A stretch of 64,000 bases of DNA from Adlercreutzia muris (GCF_008831045.1 NZ_WAJS01000010.1:25185-89184); one strand, 5' to 3'; shown: positions 1 to 12,412, counted from the first letter of the stretch. Translations and numbers: made by a program. The notes: a model not told the origin generated them from the sequence alone.

Positions 1-348
1 CCCACCGCCATCAAGAAGGGCGTCGAGGACGCGAAGAAGAACATGTTCACCGTGCCCGTCACCGCCGAGGGCTCCGTGCCCCATGAGATCATGGGCGAGT
101 ACGGTGCCGGCCGCGTGCTCATCAAGCCGGCCGTTCCCGGTACCGGTGTTCTGGCCGGCGGCCCGGTCCGCGCCATCATGGAGCTTGCGGGCGTGCAGAA
201 CGTCATCACCAAGTCGCTCGGCACCAACAACGCCATGAACATCGTGAAGGCCGCTGCCGAGGGTCTCAAGAACATGGAGAGCCCGGCCGAGGTTGCCGCT
301 CGCCGTGGTATCTCCGTGGCCGAGATGTTCGGCGGGAAGGAGAACTAA
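1..348 (+). CDS. rpsE: 30S ribosomal protein S5, 5'-truncated
   Basis: C-terminal part of ribosomal protein S5, a small-subunit protein involved in decoding accuracy. The window opens inside the gene; the frame is open from base 1, so the ATG at 43 is internal. The conserved S5 C-terminal segments are visible (GAGRVLIKPA, GTGVLAGGPVR, and the NVITKSLG region). The stop codon overlaps the rpmD start by one base (TAATG), the usual spc-operon order. The N-terminal double-stranded-RNA-binding domain lies outside the window. Confidence 0.97.
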   Translation, partial: PTAIKKGVEDAKKNMFTVPVTAEGSVPHEIMGEYGAGRVLIKPAVPGTGVLAGGPVRAIMELAGVQNVITKSLGTNNAMNIVKAAAEGLKNMESPAEVAARRGISVAEMFGGKEN

Positions 349-539
349 TGGCTGAGACGAAGAAGACCCTGCGTCTGACCCAGGTCAAGAGCCCCATCGG
401 CCGCAAGCCGAATCAGGGCCGCACCCTGCGCGCCCTGGGCCTGCACCACATCGGCGACACCGTCGATCAGGTCGACAACGAGAGCGTGCGCGGCATGATC
501 TTCACCGTGAAGCACCTCATCACCGTCGAGGAGATCTAA
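348..539 (+). CDS. rpmD: 50S ribosomal protein L30
   Basis: Ribosomal protein L30, 63 residues, a normal bacterial length. It carries the family core [19 protein letters not shown] followed by the DTVDQVDN segment. The ATG overlaps the rpsE stop by one base, so translation is probably coupled. It is followed by a 154-base gap before rplO, rather long for this operon, with no hairpin that I could recognise. Confidence 0.97.
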   Translation: MAETKKTLRLTQVKSPIGRKPNQGRTLRALGLHHIGDTVDQVDNESVRGMIFTVKHLITVEEI

Positions 540-693
540 ATCTTCTCGCACCCCATTTGATGGTTTCCGGCGCACTCGAAAACGGGTGCGCCGTTGCCAT
601 GATAGAAGGAAGTTTGCTGGCGGCGAGCTGCCAGCACCGGTCAGAATTAAGAAAACACCTGGTCGGAAAGCGAAACAAAGGAGAAAGAACAAC

Positions 694-1143
694 ATGGAAC
701 TCAAGGATCTGAAGCCTGCTGCTGGCTCCACCAAGAACCGCAAGCGCGTGGGCCGCGGCCCTGCTTCTGGCACCGGCAAGACCGCCGGTCGCGGCATGAA
801 CGGCCAGAAGTCCCGCGCTGGCGGCGGCAAGGGCGCCGGCTTCGAGGGCGGCCAGACTCCGCTGGCCCGTCGCCTGCCGAAGCTGCCCGGCTTCCGCAAC
901 TTCAACCGTGTTGAGTACCTGCCCGTCAACGTGAGCCGCCTGGACGCCAAGTTCGAGGCCGGCGACGTGGTGGACGGCGATTCCCTGAAGGCCAAGGGCA
1001 TCATCAAGCACGCCGACGCTCTCGTGAAGGTGCTCGGCGACGGTGAGATCACCAAGCCCCTCACCGTGCGCGTGGATAAGGTGTCCGCTACCGCCAAGGC
1101 GAAGATCGAGGCGGCCGGAGGAAAGGTCGAAGAGCCTTGCTAA
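694..1143 (+). CDS. rplO: 50S ribosomal protein L15
   Basis: Ribosomal protein L15, a late-assembly large-subunit protein, 149 residues. The Gly/Arg/Lys-rich N-terminal tail (about residues 15-55) with [18 protein letters not shown] and the following [15 protein letters not shown] block are diagnostic. I chose the ATG at 694 because AAGGAG lies 10 bases upstream and the protein begins with the standard MELKDL; an in-frame ATG at 586 would add 36 non-family residues. The last seven bases overlap the secY start. Confidence 0.97.
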   Translation: MELKDLKPAAGSTKNRKRVGRGPASGTGKTAGRGMNGQKSRAGGGKGAGFEGGQTPLARRLPKLPGFRNFNRVEYLPVNVSRLDAKFEAGDVVDGDSLKAKGIIKHADALVKVLGDGEITKPLTVRVDKVSATAKAKIEAAGGKVEEPC

Positions 1144-2417
1144 GGTCAATTCTTGACGCATTCAAGGTTCCGGAGCTGCGCAAGAAGATCCTCTTCACGT
1201 TGGCGATTCTCGCGCTCTACCGCTTCGGGGCCTATGTGCCGGTCCCGGGCATTCCCTTCCACGAGTTTGCCACGGCCTTCCAGGACACCGGTGTGGCCAT
1301 GACCATGCTGGATCTGTTCACTGGCGGTGCGCTGTCGAACTTCTCGGTGTTCTCCCTTGGGATCATGCCCTACATCACCGCATCCATCATCATGCAGCTG
1401 ATGCAGGGCGTCATTCCCGCCGTGGGCCGCTGGGCCCGCGAGGGCGATACCGGGCGTCGTAAGATCACCCAGGTCACCCGTTATCTCACGCTGGGCCTGG
1501 GCCTCATCAACGCGGTCGGCTACTTGCTGCTGTTCAAGTCCCCGGCCTACGGCGTGCAGTTCTCCACCGAGGTGCCCGAGCTGCTCACGGATGCCATTAT
1601 CGTGTTCACCCTCGTGGCCGGCACGGCGTTCATCATGTGGATGGGCGAGCTGATCACTCAGCGCGGCATCGGCAACGGCATGTCGCTCATCATCTTCGTG
1701 AGCATCGTGTCCCGTGTGCCTTCCGCCATCTTCTCGTCGGTGAACCTCACGAGCGACTTGGGCACGGGCATCGCCCTCACCCTGGTCATCCTGGCCGTGG
1801 TGCTGGTGTGCATCCCGCTCATCATCTTCGTTGAGCGAGCCCAGCGCCGCATCCCGGTGAACTACGCCAAGCGCGTGCAGGGTCGCAAGATGATGGGCGG
1901 TCAGTCCACCTACATTCCGCTGAAGGTGAACGCGGCCGGCGTTATCCCGATCATCTTCGCGAGCTGCCTCATCTACTTCCCGGCCCAGCTGGCGGCTATC
2001 TTCAATGTGGGCTGGCTGACGGAGTTCGCGAACTGGTGCTCCACCGGTTGGCTGAACTGGGTGCTCACGGTGCTGCTCATCGTGTTCTTCGCGTACTTCT
2101 ACACCTCCATGGTGTTCAATCCCGAAGAGACCGCTGACAACATCCGCAAGCAGGGCGGCTTCATTCCCGGCGTGCGTCCTGGCACGGCCACGGTGCAGTA
2201 CATCAAAAACGTCATCAATCGCGTGACACTGCCCGGCGGCATCTTCATCGCGGCCATTGCCGTGGTGCCCACCATCATCTTCTTCTTCACGAACAACCAG
2301 CTTATCCAAGCGTTCGGCGGCACGTCCATCCTCATCATGATCGGCGTGGCCCTGGACACCATGAGCAAGATCGAGAGTCAGCTGAAGATGTACAACTACG
2401 AAGGTTTCTTCAAGTAA
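1137..2417 (+). CDS. secY: Preprotein translocase subunit SecY
   Basis: SecY, the ten-helix pore of the Sec translocon, 426 residues. Typical features: N-terminal amphipathic [14 protein letters not shown], plug region, [14 protein letters not shown], the [10 protein letters not shown] cytoplasmic loop, and the C-terminal [20 protein letters not shown] segment with its conserved ribosome/SecA-contacting loop. The only start that fits the family is a TTG at 1137, with GGAGG 15 bases upstream inside rplO, so SecY is translationally coupled to L15. secE lies separately at 35912 in this window. Confidence 0.96.
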   Translation: MLRSILDAFKVPELRKKILFTLAILALYRFGAYVPVPGIPFHEFATAFQDTGVAMTMLDLFTGGALSNFSVFSLGIMPYITASIIMQLMQGVIPAVGRWAREGDTGRRKITQVTRYLTLGLGLINAVGYLLLFKSPAYGVQFSTEVPELLTDAIIVFTLVAGTAFIMWMGELITQRGIGNGMSLIIFVSIVSRVPSAIFSSVNLTSDLGTGIALTLVILAVVLVCIPLIIFVERAQRRIPVNYAKRVQGRKMMGGQSTYIPLKVNAAGVIPIIFASCLIYFPAQLAAIFNVGWLTEFANWCSTGWLNWVLTVLLIVFFAYFYTSMVFNPEETADNIRKQGGFIPGVRPGTATVQYIKNVINRVTLPGGIFIAAIAVVPTIIFFFTNNQLIQAFGGTSILIMIGVALDTMSKIESQLKMYNYEGFFK

Positions 2418-2451
2418 GAGGAACCGCAGGTAGAAACGAAAGGATGTTTCC

Positions 2452-3078
2452 ATGAACATCGTGCTTCTTGGGGCTCCCGGTGCTGGCAAGGGCACCCAGG
2501 CAGCCAAGCTGGTAGCGGAGTTCGAGCTGCCCCACATCTCCACCGGCGACATGCTGCGCGCGGCGGTGAAGGCGGGCACGCCGCTCGGCCAGAAGGCCAA
2601 GTCCTACATGGACGCTGGCGATCTGGTGCCCGATGACGTCATCATCGGCCTGGTGACCGAGCGCCTCCAGGACGGCGACACCGCCAACGGCTTCATCCTC
2701 GACGGCTTCCCGCGCACTTCGGCCCAGGCCGTGGCGCTGGACGCCGAGCTCTCCAAGCTGGGCCGCCCCCTGGACGCCGCCCTGCTCATCGACGTTGACC
2801 CCGAGGTCATCGTCGGTCGCCTCACCTCCCGTCGCATGTGCCGCGACTGCGGCTACATCGGCAGCGCCGCCGACGGCGATACCTGCCCGAAGTGCGGTGG
2901 CGAGATGTACCAGCGCGACGACGACAACGAGGCCACCGTGCGCAACCGCCTGGATGTGTACGAGACTGCCACGAGCCCGCTCATCGACTACTACCGCGGC
3001 TGCGAGCTGCTCGTCACCATCGACGGCGACCGCGACCCGGAGGTCGTCTACGCGGACGTGAAGGAAGCGCTCGCCTAG
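2452..3078 (+). CDS. adk: Adenylate kinase, zinc-LID type
   Basis: Adenylate kinase (ATP + AMP to 2 ADP), 208 residues. Visible motifs: P-loop GAPGAGKGTQ at residues 7-16, AMP-site STGDMLRAAV, DGFPRT near residue 84. The LID domain has four cysteines (MCRDCG ... TCPKCGG, about residues 127-151), the zinc-binding long form typical of Gram-positive bacteria. AAAGGA precedes the ATG. It is the last gene of this ribosomal operon fragment: map and infA, which often follow adk, are absent and a terminator comes next. Confidence 0.97.
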   Translation: MNIVLLGAPGAGKGTQAAKLVAEFELPHISTGDMLRAAVKAGTPLGQKAKSYMDAGDLVPDDVIIGLVTERLQDGDTANGFILDGFPRTSAQAVALDAELSKLGRPLDAALLIDVDPEVIVGRLTSRRMCRDCGYIGSAADGDTCPKCGGEMYQRDDDNEATVRNRLDVYETATSPLIDYYRGCELLVTIDGDRDPEVVYADVKEALA

Positions 3079-3131
3079 GTTGCGGCCTCGCCGCCGTTGG
3101 TCGTCCCATGAGGTAAGGCGTTTAACCTCTG

Positions 3132-3162
3132 AAACCCGCATCCCGCGAAGGGGTGCGGGTTT
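3132..3162 (+). terminator. Terminator of the spc-type operon
   Basis: Perfect 9-base arms AAACCCGCA (3132-3140) and TGCGGGTTT (3154-3162), then TCTCTATATAAT. The hairpin lies 54 bases after the adk stop and its 3' arm runs directly into the -10 box of the next gene. Confidence 0.85.
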
Positions 3163-3168
3163 TCTCTA

Positions 3169-3181
3169 TATAATAGGCCCA
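3169..3181 (+). promoter_or_regulatory. Consensus -10 box placing the transcript start at the ATG
   Basis: A perfect TATAAT at 3169-3174 lies six bases before the ATG at 3181. With the usual 6-7 base discriminator the transcript would begin at, or one base from, the A of the start codon. There is no Shine-Dalgarno sequence and no good -35 hexamer, since that region is occupied by the terminator stem. Confidence 0.6.
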
Positions 3182-5370
3182 TGCCCACTGTGCGCGAGAA
3201 CATAGCCTACACCTTCGAGCATTTCATGCTCATCTACCGCGGCACCCTGCTGCGGGCGGCTCGGGCCGTGGCGCTCATCGCGCTATTGGCCGCCGCCTGC
3301 GAGGTGTTCGTCTTCAATATGAACTACTTCACCAGCGCCGACTACCAGACTATCAACCTCACCGATCGGCTGTCCCTGGCCCAGAACGAGGACGGCACCT
3401 ACAGCCTCACAGACGTGGACCACGTCATGGAGTTCTCGAACCTCAATACCGAGGTGCACAACATCAAGCTGGACTTCGCCGCGAGCCAACCGGCCCAGCT
3501 GGTCTCGGTGAAGATCCAGTTCACGGATGGGGCCCACCAGACCTACTTCGACTCCACGGAGTACACCGTGGGGGTGCCCCTGGCCGACATATCCACGAAC
3601 GTGGAGCAGAGCAAGTTCGTGAACCTCCAGACCGCCGGCCGCGTGGACAACCTGCGCATCGAGATCGCGGGGGAGGAGCTGGGAGCCGAGGTGTCCTACC
3701 CCATCCTGCTCGACGGGCTGTATCTGAACGCCCATCGCCCCTTCGCTTTCAACGGCTGGCGCTTCGCGGCCGTGCTCATGGTCATGCTCGTGGGCTACGG
3801 CTTCCGTCCGAAATCGGCCATCTACCGCATCCGTATCGTGGAGAACCCCCGCAAGTCCAAGGCGGGTATTATCTTCGCCGTGTTGGTGGAAGTGGCGCTG
3901 CTGACCGGATTTCTGTTCTACGGGTCGAACCTAGTGGGCGTGGCCACCTCGAGCTACAACTACGGCTCCTGGGACGGTGCGTCGGTGGTGAACACCTTCG
4001 AAGTGGGCGGCGACAATGCCCAGCAGTACGCCGAGCTGGCCCGGGCCATGGCCGAGGGGCGTCTGTACCTGGACGAAGAGCCGCCCCAGTGGCTCCAGGA
4101 CATGGAAGATCCCTACGACAAGGGCGCTCGGGATGAGGCCCAGAAAGCCACCGGCGAGCCCTACCTGTTCGATGTGGCCTACTATGAGGGCCACTACTAC
4201 GTGTACTTCGGCGTCGTGCCGGTGCTCCTGTTCTACCTGCCCTTCTATTTGCTCACGGGGGCGAACTTTCCCACGGCTATCGGCGTGCTCGTTATGGCCA
4301 TCGCCTTCGTGCTGGGGGCCACGGCTCTGCTCGACCGCTTCGCCCGCTACCACTTCCGCTCGGTTTCCCTCGGTGTGTACCTCCTGTTGCAGATACCGCT
4401 CGTGGCCTGTAGCGGCATCTTGTACCTGGTGAAGTTCCCCACCTTCTATTCGCTGCCCATCATGTGCGGGCTCGCCTTCTCGGTGTGGGGCCTGTACTGC
4501 TGGAACCGAGGGAGTGTGGGGCGCCATCGCCGTCCGTGGCTGTTCACCGGGTCGCTGTGCATGGCTCTTGTGGCCGGGTGCCGACCGCAGCTGCTGGTGC
4601 TGTCGTTTCTGGCCTTTCCGCTGTTCTGGCGCACCTACATCACCGAGGGGCGGCTGCGCACCCGGGCGGGTGCGGGGGAGTTCGCCTGCCTGGTGGCGCC
4701 CTACCTGCTGGTGGCCGCCGGCATCATGGCCTACAACTACGCGCGGTTCGGCTCGCTGACCGATTTCGGCGCCAACTACAACCTCACGGTGAACGATATG
4801 ACCAAGCGCGGCATGAACCTGGGGCGCCTGGCGCCGGCCTTCTTCACTTACTTCCTGCAGCCGCCCTCCATGGTGGGGGTGTTTCCCTTCCTCCAGCCGG
4901 CCCCCTTCGACACCACCTACATGGGCCAAACCATCAAGGAGGTCACCTTCGGCGGCATCTTCGCCTGTCTGCCGCTTCTGTGGGTGCTCGCGTTCTCGAA
5001 GCGCATTCTGGGCATGCGGGTGCGGCAGCGCTCGACGCGCACCATTATGGGCGTGATCGTGGTGCTGCTGGCTTCTGGCGTGGTCGTGGCCTTGGCCGAT
5101 GCGGAACTGGCGGGCATCCTCCAGCGCTATTATGCCGATTTCAGCTTCATGTTCCTGGCGGCCTCGGTGCTGCTGTGCTTCGTCGTGAACGAGCAGCTCT
5201 CCCACGCGCGGACCGGCTACGACCTCATGCTGAAGGTGCTTCTCGTGCTGGCGGCGGCGAGCGTCACCTACAGCCTGCTGCTGTGCCTCGTGCCCGAGAC
5301 CGGCTGGTATTCGGACGTGTACCCCTGGGCCTACCAGGATCTGCTCCAGACCGTGCTGTTCTGGAAGTAA
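3181..5370 (+). CDS. Polytopic membrane protein, possible GT-C-type glycosyltransferase
   Basis: A 729-residue integral membrane protein that I cannot name. One N-terminal membrane helix (about residues 25-45) is followed by a roughly 140-residue non-membrane domain, then about ten further helices. The segment at about 275-365 carries GRLYLDEEPP, NPYD-like EDPYDKGARDEA, and YYEGHYYVYFGVVPVLLFYLPFYL. I associate this pattern with uncharacterised membrane proteins resembling GT39/GT-C sugar transferases that use lipid-linked donors. No enzymatic residue can be assigned with confidence. The gene appears to be transcribed alone from a leaderless promoter, and the next gene converges on it. Confidence 0.55.
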   Translation: MPTVRENIAYTFEHFMLIYRGTLLRAARAVALIALLAAACEVFVFNMNYFTSADYQTINLTDRLSLAQNEDGTYSLTDVDHVMEFSNLNTEVHNIKLDFAASQPAQLVSVKIQFTDGAHQTYFDSTEYTVGVPLADISTNVEQSKFVNLQTAGRVDNLRIEIAGEELGAEVSYPILLDGLYLNAHRPFAFNGWRFAAVLMVMLVGYGFRPKSAIYRIRIVENPRKSKAGIIFAVLVEVALLTGFLFYGSNLVGVATSSYNYGSWDGASVVNTFEVGGDNAQQYAELARAMAEGRLYLDEEPPQWLQDMEDPYDKGARDEAQKATGEPYLFDVAYYEGHYYVYFGVVPVLLFYLPFYLLTGANFPTAIGVLVMAIAFVLGATALLDRFARYHFRSVSLGVYLLLQIPLVACSGILYLVKFPTFYSLPIMCGLAFSVWGLYCWNRGSVGRHRRPWLFTGSLCMALVAGCRPQLLVLSFLAFPLFWRTYITEGRLRTRAGAGEFACLVAPYLLVAAGIMAYNYARFGSLTDFGANYNLTVNDMTKRGMNLGRLAPAFFTYFLQPPSMVGVFPFLQPAPFDTTYMGQTIKEVTFGGIFACLPLLWVLAFSKRILGMRVRQRSTRTIMGVIVVLLASGVVVALADAELAGILQRYYADFSFMFLAASVLLCFVVNEQLSHARTGYDLMLKVLLVLAAASVTYSLLLCLVPETGWYSDVYPWAYQDLLQTVLFWK

Positions 5371-5383
5371 GGTAGCTCTTTTC

Positions 5384-7063
5384 CTAGATCGGCCGTGCTT
5401 CTTTCATGGGGGTCGTGCCGAGGAATAGCAGCCCCGTCGCCCCAATGGGGTCGTAGCCGTCCAGCTGGCCGTCGTAGTAGGCCGTGGCTGTCTCGCGGTG
5501 GAACAGCGGGTAGAGCGGCACCTCGGCGGCGATGATGTCGAAGCACTGGTTCCACAGATCCTGCTGGGCGGCCTCATCGATGCTGGCTCGCGCCTCGGCC
5601 ATGAGTTCGGATAGCTCGGCGAACTGGGGCGTAGCGGCCCAGCAGGTGCGGGCTCGCGTCCAGACATTGTCGCCGTACCACCAGCTCATGATAAGGTCGG
5701 GATCGTTGCCGAAGCAGGAGGGATCGCCGGGGGAGAGCACCACATCGAAGGGCAGCAGCGTGGCGGCCTCTGGTGGCGTGGAGATGTCCTCGAACAGCGC
5801 TGCGGCATCCAGCGGCACTACCTCGGCGGTCACGCCCACGGCCTTCCAGTCCTCGATGATCATCGGTGCCAGCGCGCTCACCCAGTTGTCGTTCACGCGC
5901 AGGGTAAGGGCGAGCTCTTCCACGCCCGCCTCTGCCAGAAGCTTGCGGGCCTTCTCCGGGTCGTAGCTGTACACCGTGGAGGCGCGGTGGTAGCCGCGGA
6001 AGTAGTCGGGCAGAAGCGAGGTGGCCGGCCGAGCGTGACCGGCCATGACCTGACCGATCATGGAGTCCACGTCCAGAGCATACAGGAGCGCCTGGCGCAC
6101 GCGGGCATCGTCGAAGGGGGGCCGAGCGCAGTTGAACATGAGGAAGGGCAGGTTGCAGCCGGGCACGTAGTCCACCGACGCCCCCGCCTCGGCGATGGCA
6201 TCGGCGAGCACCTCGGGGGCCGCCTCCATGGCCAGCACGCGCTTCTCGGTCAGCGCGCGGGTGCGCTCTTCGTCATTAAGGATGACCGACCAGGCCATGC
6301 GGTTGCAGGTGGCGGGGTAGGGGCCCTCGTAGCGGTGGTTGGGGGTGAAGGTGATGGTCCCGCCGTCGGCGGCATTCACGGTGTCGTAGCACCATGGGCC
6401 GCTTCCGATAGGACGGCTTGTGAGTTCCTCGTCGGTGGCGGTGGCGGGGAAGATGCGCACGAGGGCGAGGCGTTCCCGCAGAAGCGAGCCCATGGGGGCG
6501 GTCAGGGCGAAGCGCAGGGTGCGGTCGTCGGTGGCGGTCACAGAGCGGATGAACGAGAGGAAGGGCCCGTAGAGCTCGTCGGCCATATTGCGGTTGAAGG
6601 CGTTCACCACGTCGTCCACGGTAAGGGGGCTGTCGTCGGAGAACACGGTGCCCTCCCGCAGGGTCACCTCGAAGGCGAGGTCGTCGATCTGCACCGGGTC
6701 GGCCGCGGCCAGCCCCAGCTCGGCGCGGTAGGTGTGCATGTCCAGCTCGTAGAGCCCTTCGAACACGTGCCAGTTCGCGGCCAGGAACAGCCCCGAGGCG
6801 CAGCCGATGGGGTTAGGCGTGCCGTCCTCGTAGGCCACGGCCGCCGTCAGCGTGCCAGCCACGCCGCTCTCGATCTCGGGCGCGGCGGCGTGGGCGTCGG
6901 GCGCCGGTGCCGGTGCGGGCTCGAGGGGCTGCTCCACCGAGCAGCCGCCCAGGGCCACGGCCGTCGCAGCGGAAGCGGCCCCGGCCACAAAGGCCCGACG
7001 GGTAAGAGGGAGGGCGGCGGCCTCGGGCACCGCGAGGAGCGCAGAGAGCGGAGAGGGGACCAC
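5384..7063 (-). CDS. ABC transporter substrate-binding lipoprotein (peptide/nickel class, SBP_bac_5)
   Basis: Extracytoplasmic solute-binding protein of the oligopeptide/nickel ABC class. The N-terminus has a twin-arginine motif TRRAFVAG and a lipobox ending GGC, so export and lipid anchoring are likely, followed by a Pro/Ala linker. The body shows the family pattern: LREGTVFSDDSPLTVDDVVNAFNR, an RFALTAPMGSLL-type strand, and DARVRQALLYALD with the following DVDSMIGQVM. I prefer GTG 7063: the AAGGA at 7069-7073 would overlap an ATG at 7069 but sits five bases before GTG. No permease or ATPase genes adjoin it, so it is an orphan binding protein and its ligand is unknown. Confidence 0.85.
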   Translation of the reverse strand: MVPSPLSALLAVPEAAALPLTRRAFVAGAASAATAVALGGCSVEQPLEPAPAPAPDAHAAAPEIESGVAGTLTAAVAYEDGTPNPIGCASGLFLAANWHVFEGLYELDMHTYRAELGLAAADPVQIDDLAFEVTLREGTVFSDDSPLTVDDVVNAFNRNMADELYGPFLSFIRSVTATDDRTLRFALTAPMGSLLRERLALVRIFPATATDEELTSRPIGSGPWCYDTVNAADGGTITFTPNHRYEGPYPATCNRMAWSVILNDEERTRALTEKRVLAMEAAPEVLADAIAEAGASVDYVPGCNLPFLMFNCARPPFDDARVRQALLYALDVDSMIGQVMAGHARPATSLLPDYFRGYHRASTVYSYDPEKARKLLAEAGVEELALTLRVNDNWVSALAPMIIEDWKAVGVTAEVVPLDAAALFEDISTPPEAATLLPFDVVLSPGDPSCFGNDPDLIMSWWYGDNVWTRARTCWAATPQFAELSELMAEARASIDEAAQQDLWNQCFDIIAAEVPLYPLFHRETATAYYDGQLDGYDPIGATGLLFLGTTPMKEARPI

Positions 7064-7093
7064 GGGCATCCTTTCTCATCGTGATTTCCCACT

Positions 7094-7099
7094 ATTATA
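7094..7099 (-). promoter_or_regulatory. -10 box for the substrate-binding lipoprotein gene
   Basis: TATAAT on the minus strand at 7099-7094, about 30 bases upstream of the start codon. The -35 region (CCGGAC around 7122-7117) is poor, so an activator or alternative sigma factor cannot be excluded. Confidence 0.45.
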
Positions 7100-7317
7100 G
7101 AAGGGCGCCGCGCCTCGTCCGGAAATCCCACAGCAAAGCCAAGGAGCGGGTGCCCCATTGGGTCATCGAGGTCGCCGCCTTTTGAGTCGCCTGATGCGCA
7201 CAGGGCCGCGCGAGCACTCCGGGTGCGGGGCGCGTCTGTCGAGGGCGGGGATGCCCCGTGGTGGGCGCGTGTCCTCCCGCCGACCGACGGGTCAGGGCTG
7301 TGGCGGGGGAGGGGAAA

Positions 7318-7336
7318 CGTTGACGGTGCGTCAACG
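7318..7336. promoter_or_regulatory. Perfect palindrome, candidate operator for PFOR
   Basis: Arms CGTTGACG and CGTCAACG separated by GTG: eight perfectly paired bases on each side. It ends 13 bases before the TATTAT box, so it overlaps the position of a -35 element. It looks like a dimeric-regulator site; I do not recognise the regulator. Confidence 0.6.
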
Positions 7337-7506
7337 GTTGCCTCCCTGCTATTATCAGACAGGTATTTCTGTTCGCAGAGCAAATCCGACTCGCCGGTCG
7401 GTGCGCTTCCGTCCTCTCGACCTCTCCGCGACAGTACCACCCCGCGGATGTTCGCGAGGCCGCAAGCCGGCCGATCCCGCGCGGGCCAGATGCAAAGGAG
7501 AGGAAC

Positions 7507-11058
<3,552 letters not shown>

Positions 11059-11382
11059 GGCGAGCGAACGCCAAAGCTTGCCGGCCCAACCCTGGGCCGC
11101 AACCGAAAAGGGAGCCTTCGGGCTCCCTTTTCATTCGTCTGCGCAAATCGCTCAGCGTCAGAAGCGCGATTTTTCTGCGTTAGACACATCTCCGTTTTAG
11201 ACACACATAACGTGATATTCTTTCCGTATTAGCGACAAACCCCAGATCATGAGCGCAACGAGATGCCCCGTCCTCTCTCTTGGTAACGATCCTTACAAGA
11301 TGGGATGTGCAGGGCATTGTCAGAGACGGCGTAGACAACTGCGTCGCTTCCGCGTTCGCGTCAAGATTGCTCTCGAGGCGGC
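11059..11382. other. Convergent intergenic region after PFOR
   Basis: Besides the PFOR terminator, this 324-base gap has a second hairpin, AAATCGC (11145-11151) with GCGATTT (11166-11172) followed by TTTCTGC, and a 9-base direct repeat TTAGACACA at 11180-11188 and 11197-11205. Base composition from about 11170 to 11230 is more AT-rich than the surroundings. No gene is supported. Confidence 0.5.
11106..11131 (+). terminator. PFOR terminator
   Basis: Perfect 11-base stem AAAAGGGAGCC / GGCTCCCTTTT closed by a TTCG tetraloop, 48 bases after the PFOR stop. Confidence 0.93.
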
Positions 11383-12099
11383 TTAAGCGGCCGCGGCGGT
11401 CTCCAGGTCGAGCTCGGTAGCGGGGGCGGTTGCCTCGGCGCGCCGGTCTGCCAGTGCCTTAGCCGAGCGCAGCACCACGTAGGCGCCCATGACCGCCGAG
11501 TACACAGCGATGGACACGACGGCCACGGTGTTGCCCACCAGGGCGCTCGGCATGAGCAGCAGCGCCAAATGCACATAGGTCAGCACGTAGAAGGGGTAGG
11601 CCAGACGCTGAATGCGCTTCCAGGTGAGGGCCTTCATGCCGTGCTTCACCACCTGGAACGAAGTGATCCACAGCACCGCCATGAGCGCCGTGATGAGCGC
11701 GGCCAAGCCCAGCGAGAAGGCCAGGTTCCCGGAAAAGGCACTCGTGATGCGCGGGATATAGGAGGCGCTGTAGAAGACGATGTGCCCTACGGCAAAGATA
11801 CAGGCGAGGATGGACAGCTGCCGGCGAATGGGCATGAGGTGGGCGCGCAAAGGGTTTCGCTCGTTCAGAACGCCTACGAACATGACGATGGAGAAGAGCA
11901 GAAACGCCAAAGCGCAGCGCTGCATGAGCGGCTGAAAGTAAGACCACGCCTCGCCGTGGATATTCACCGCGGTGCCCCAGAAGTACAGGGCCAAAAGGGC
12001 CGCGGCACCCAGGTAGAAGGGAGCGGGGTGCTTCTTCAGGGGTTTTGCGCATACCCACACCAGGGCAAACGATAGGATCAGTGCGATGACGAATCTCAT
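11383..12099 (-). CDS. Ferric-reductase-like transmembrane protein (MsrQ/YedZ-like)
   Basis: A 238-residue protein with about six membrane helices, resembling the ferric-reductase-like domain family that carries b-type heme. Candidate heme-ligand histidines lie in GHIVFYSASY, VVKHGMKALTWKRIQRLAYPFY and YVHLALLL. In MsrQ/YedZ this fold passes electrons to a periplasmic partner. No MsrP gene adjoins it; the neighbour upstream is the divergent molybdoenzyme cluster. I chose ATG 12099 because GAGGAGG lies just upstream and the protein then starts with a membrane helix. A further 72 in-frame residues upstream look non-coding. The exact partner is unknown. Confidence 0.7.
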   Translation of the reverse strand: MRFVIALILSFALVWVCAKPLKKHPAPFYLGAAALLALYFWGTAVNIHGEAWSYFQPLMQRCALAFLLFSIVMFVGVLNERNPLRAHLMPIRRQLSILACIFAVGHIVFYSASYIPRITSAFSGNLAFSLGLAALITALMAVLWITSFQVVKHGMKALTWKRIQRLAYPFYVLTYVHLALLLMPSALVGNTVAVVSIAVYSAVMGAYVVLRSAKALADRRAEATAPATELDLETAAAA

Positions 12100-12159
12100 A
12101 GTGCCTCCTCCGGGCCTCCTCCAGGCCCCTTCGCGAGCTTTCTCCCTTGTTGTCACAAT

Positions 12160-12188
12160 AGCATAGGATAGATGACCTGTCAGCCCAA
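12160..12188 (-). promoter_or_regulatory. Possible promoter of the ferric-reductase-like gene
   Basis: On the minus strand, TTGGGC (12188-12183) and TATGCT (12165-12160) are separated by 17 bases, about 60 bases upstream of the ATG. Moderate match to a housekeeping promoter. Confidence 0.4.
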
Positions 12189-12374
12189 CATTGGACATAT
12201 GCAGGGAGTTGTGGGGGTTTCGATCGCATCCCTTGAGGGGGCATAGTCGTGCAGTCAGATCACGACAGAGAAAGAAGAGGCGGAAAGCAAAGGGGTGGTG
12301 CAGAATGGGTGGCAAGCGTATTGCCTCGCCATAAGGTTGTCCTCAAGAAAGATAGCATGAAACCAGCGATCCCG

Positions 12375-12403
12375 TTGACTGTCCTACTCATGCATGATAG
12401 TAT
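12375..12403 (+). promoter_or_regulatory. Promoter of the molybdoenzyme cluster
   Basis: TTGACT (12375-12380) and TAGTAT (12398-12403) with a 17-base spacer. The predicted start near 12410 gives a leader of about 117 bases before the ATG at 12527. Confidence 0.65.
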
Positions 12404-12412
12404 AGGCGCCGT

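Larger units (their letters stand above)
7064..7506. other. Divergent intergenic region between the SBP gene and PFOR
   Basis: This 443-base gap holds no convincing gene. It contains the minus-strand TATAAT for the SBP gene, a perfect 19-base palindrome at 7318-7336, a TATTAT -10-like box at 7350-7355 for PFOR and the AAGGAG ribosome-binding site at 7495-7500. The stretch 7100-7310 is GC-rich and shows nothing else I can support. Confidence 0.6.
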
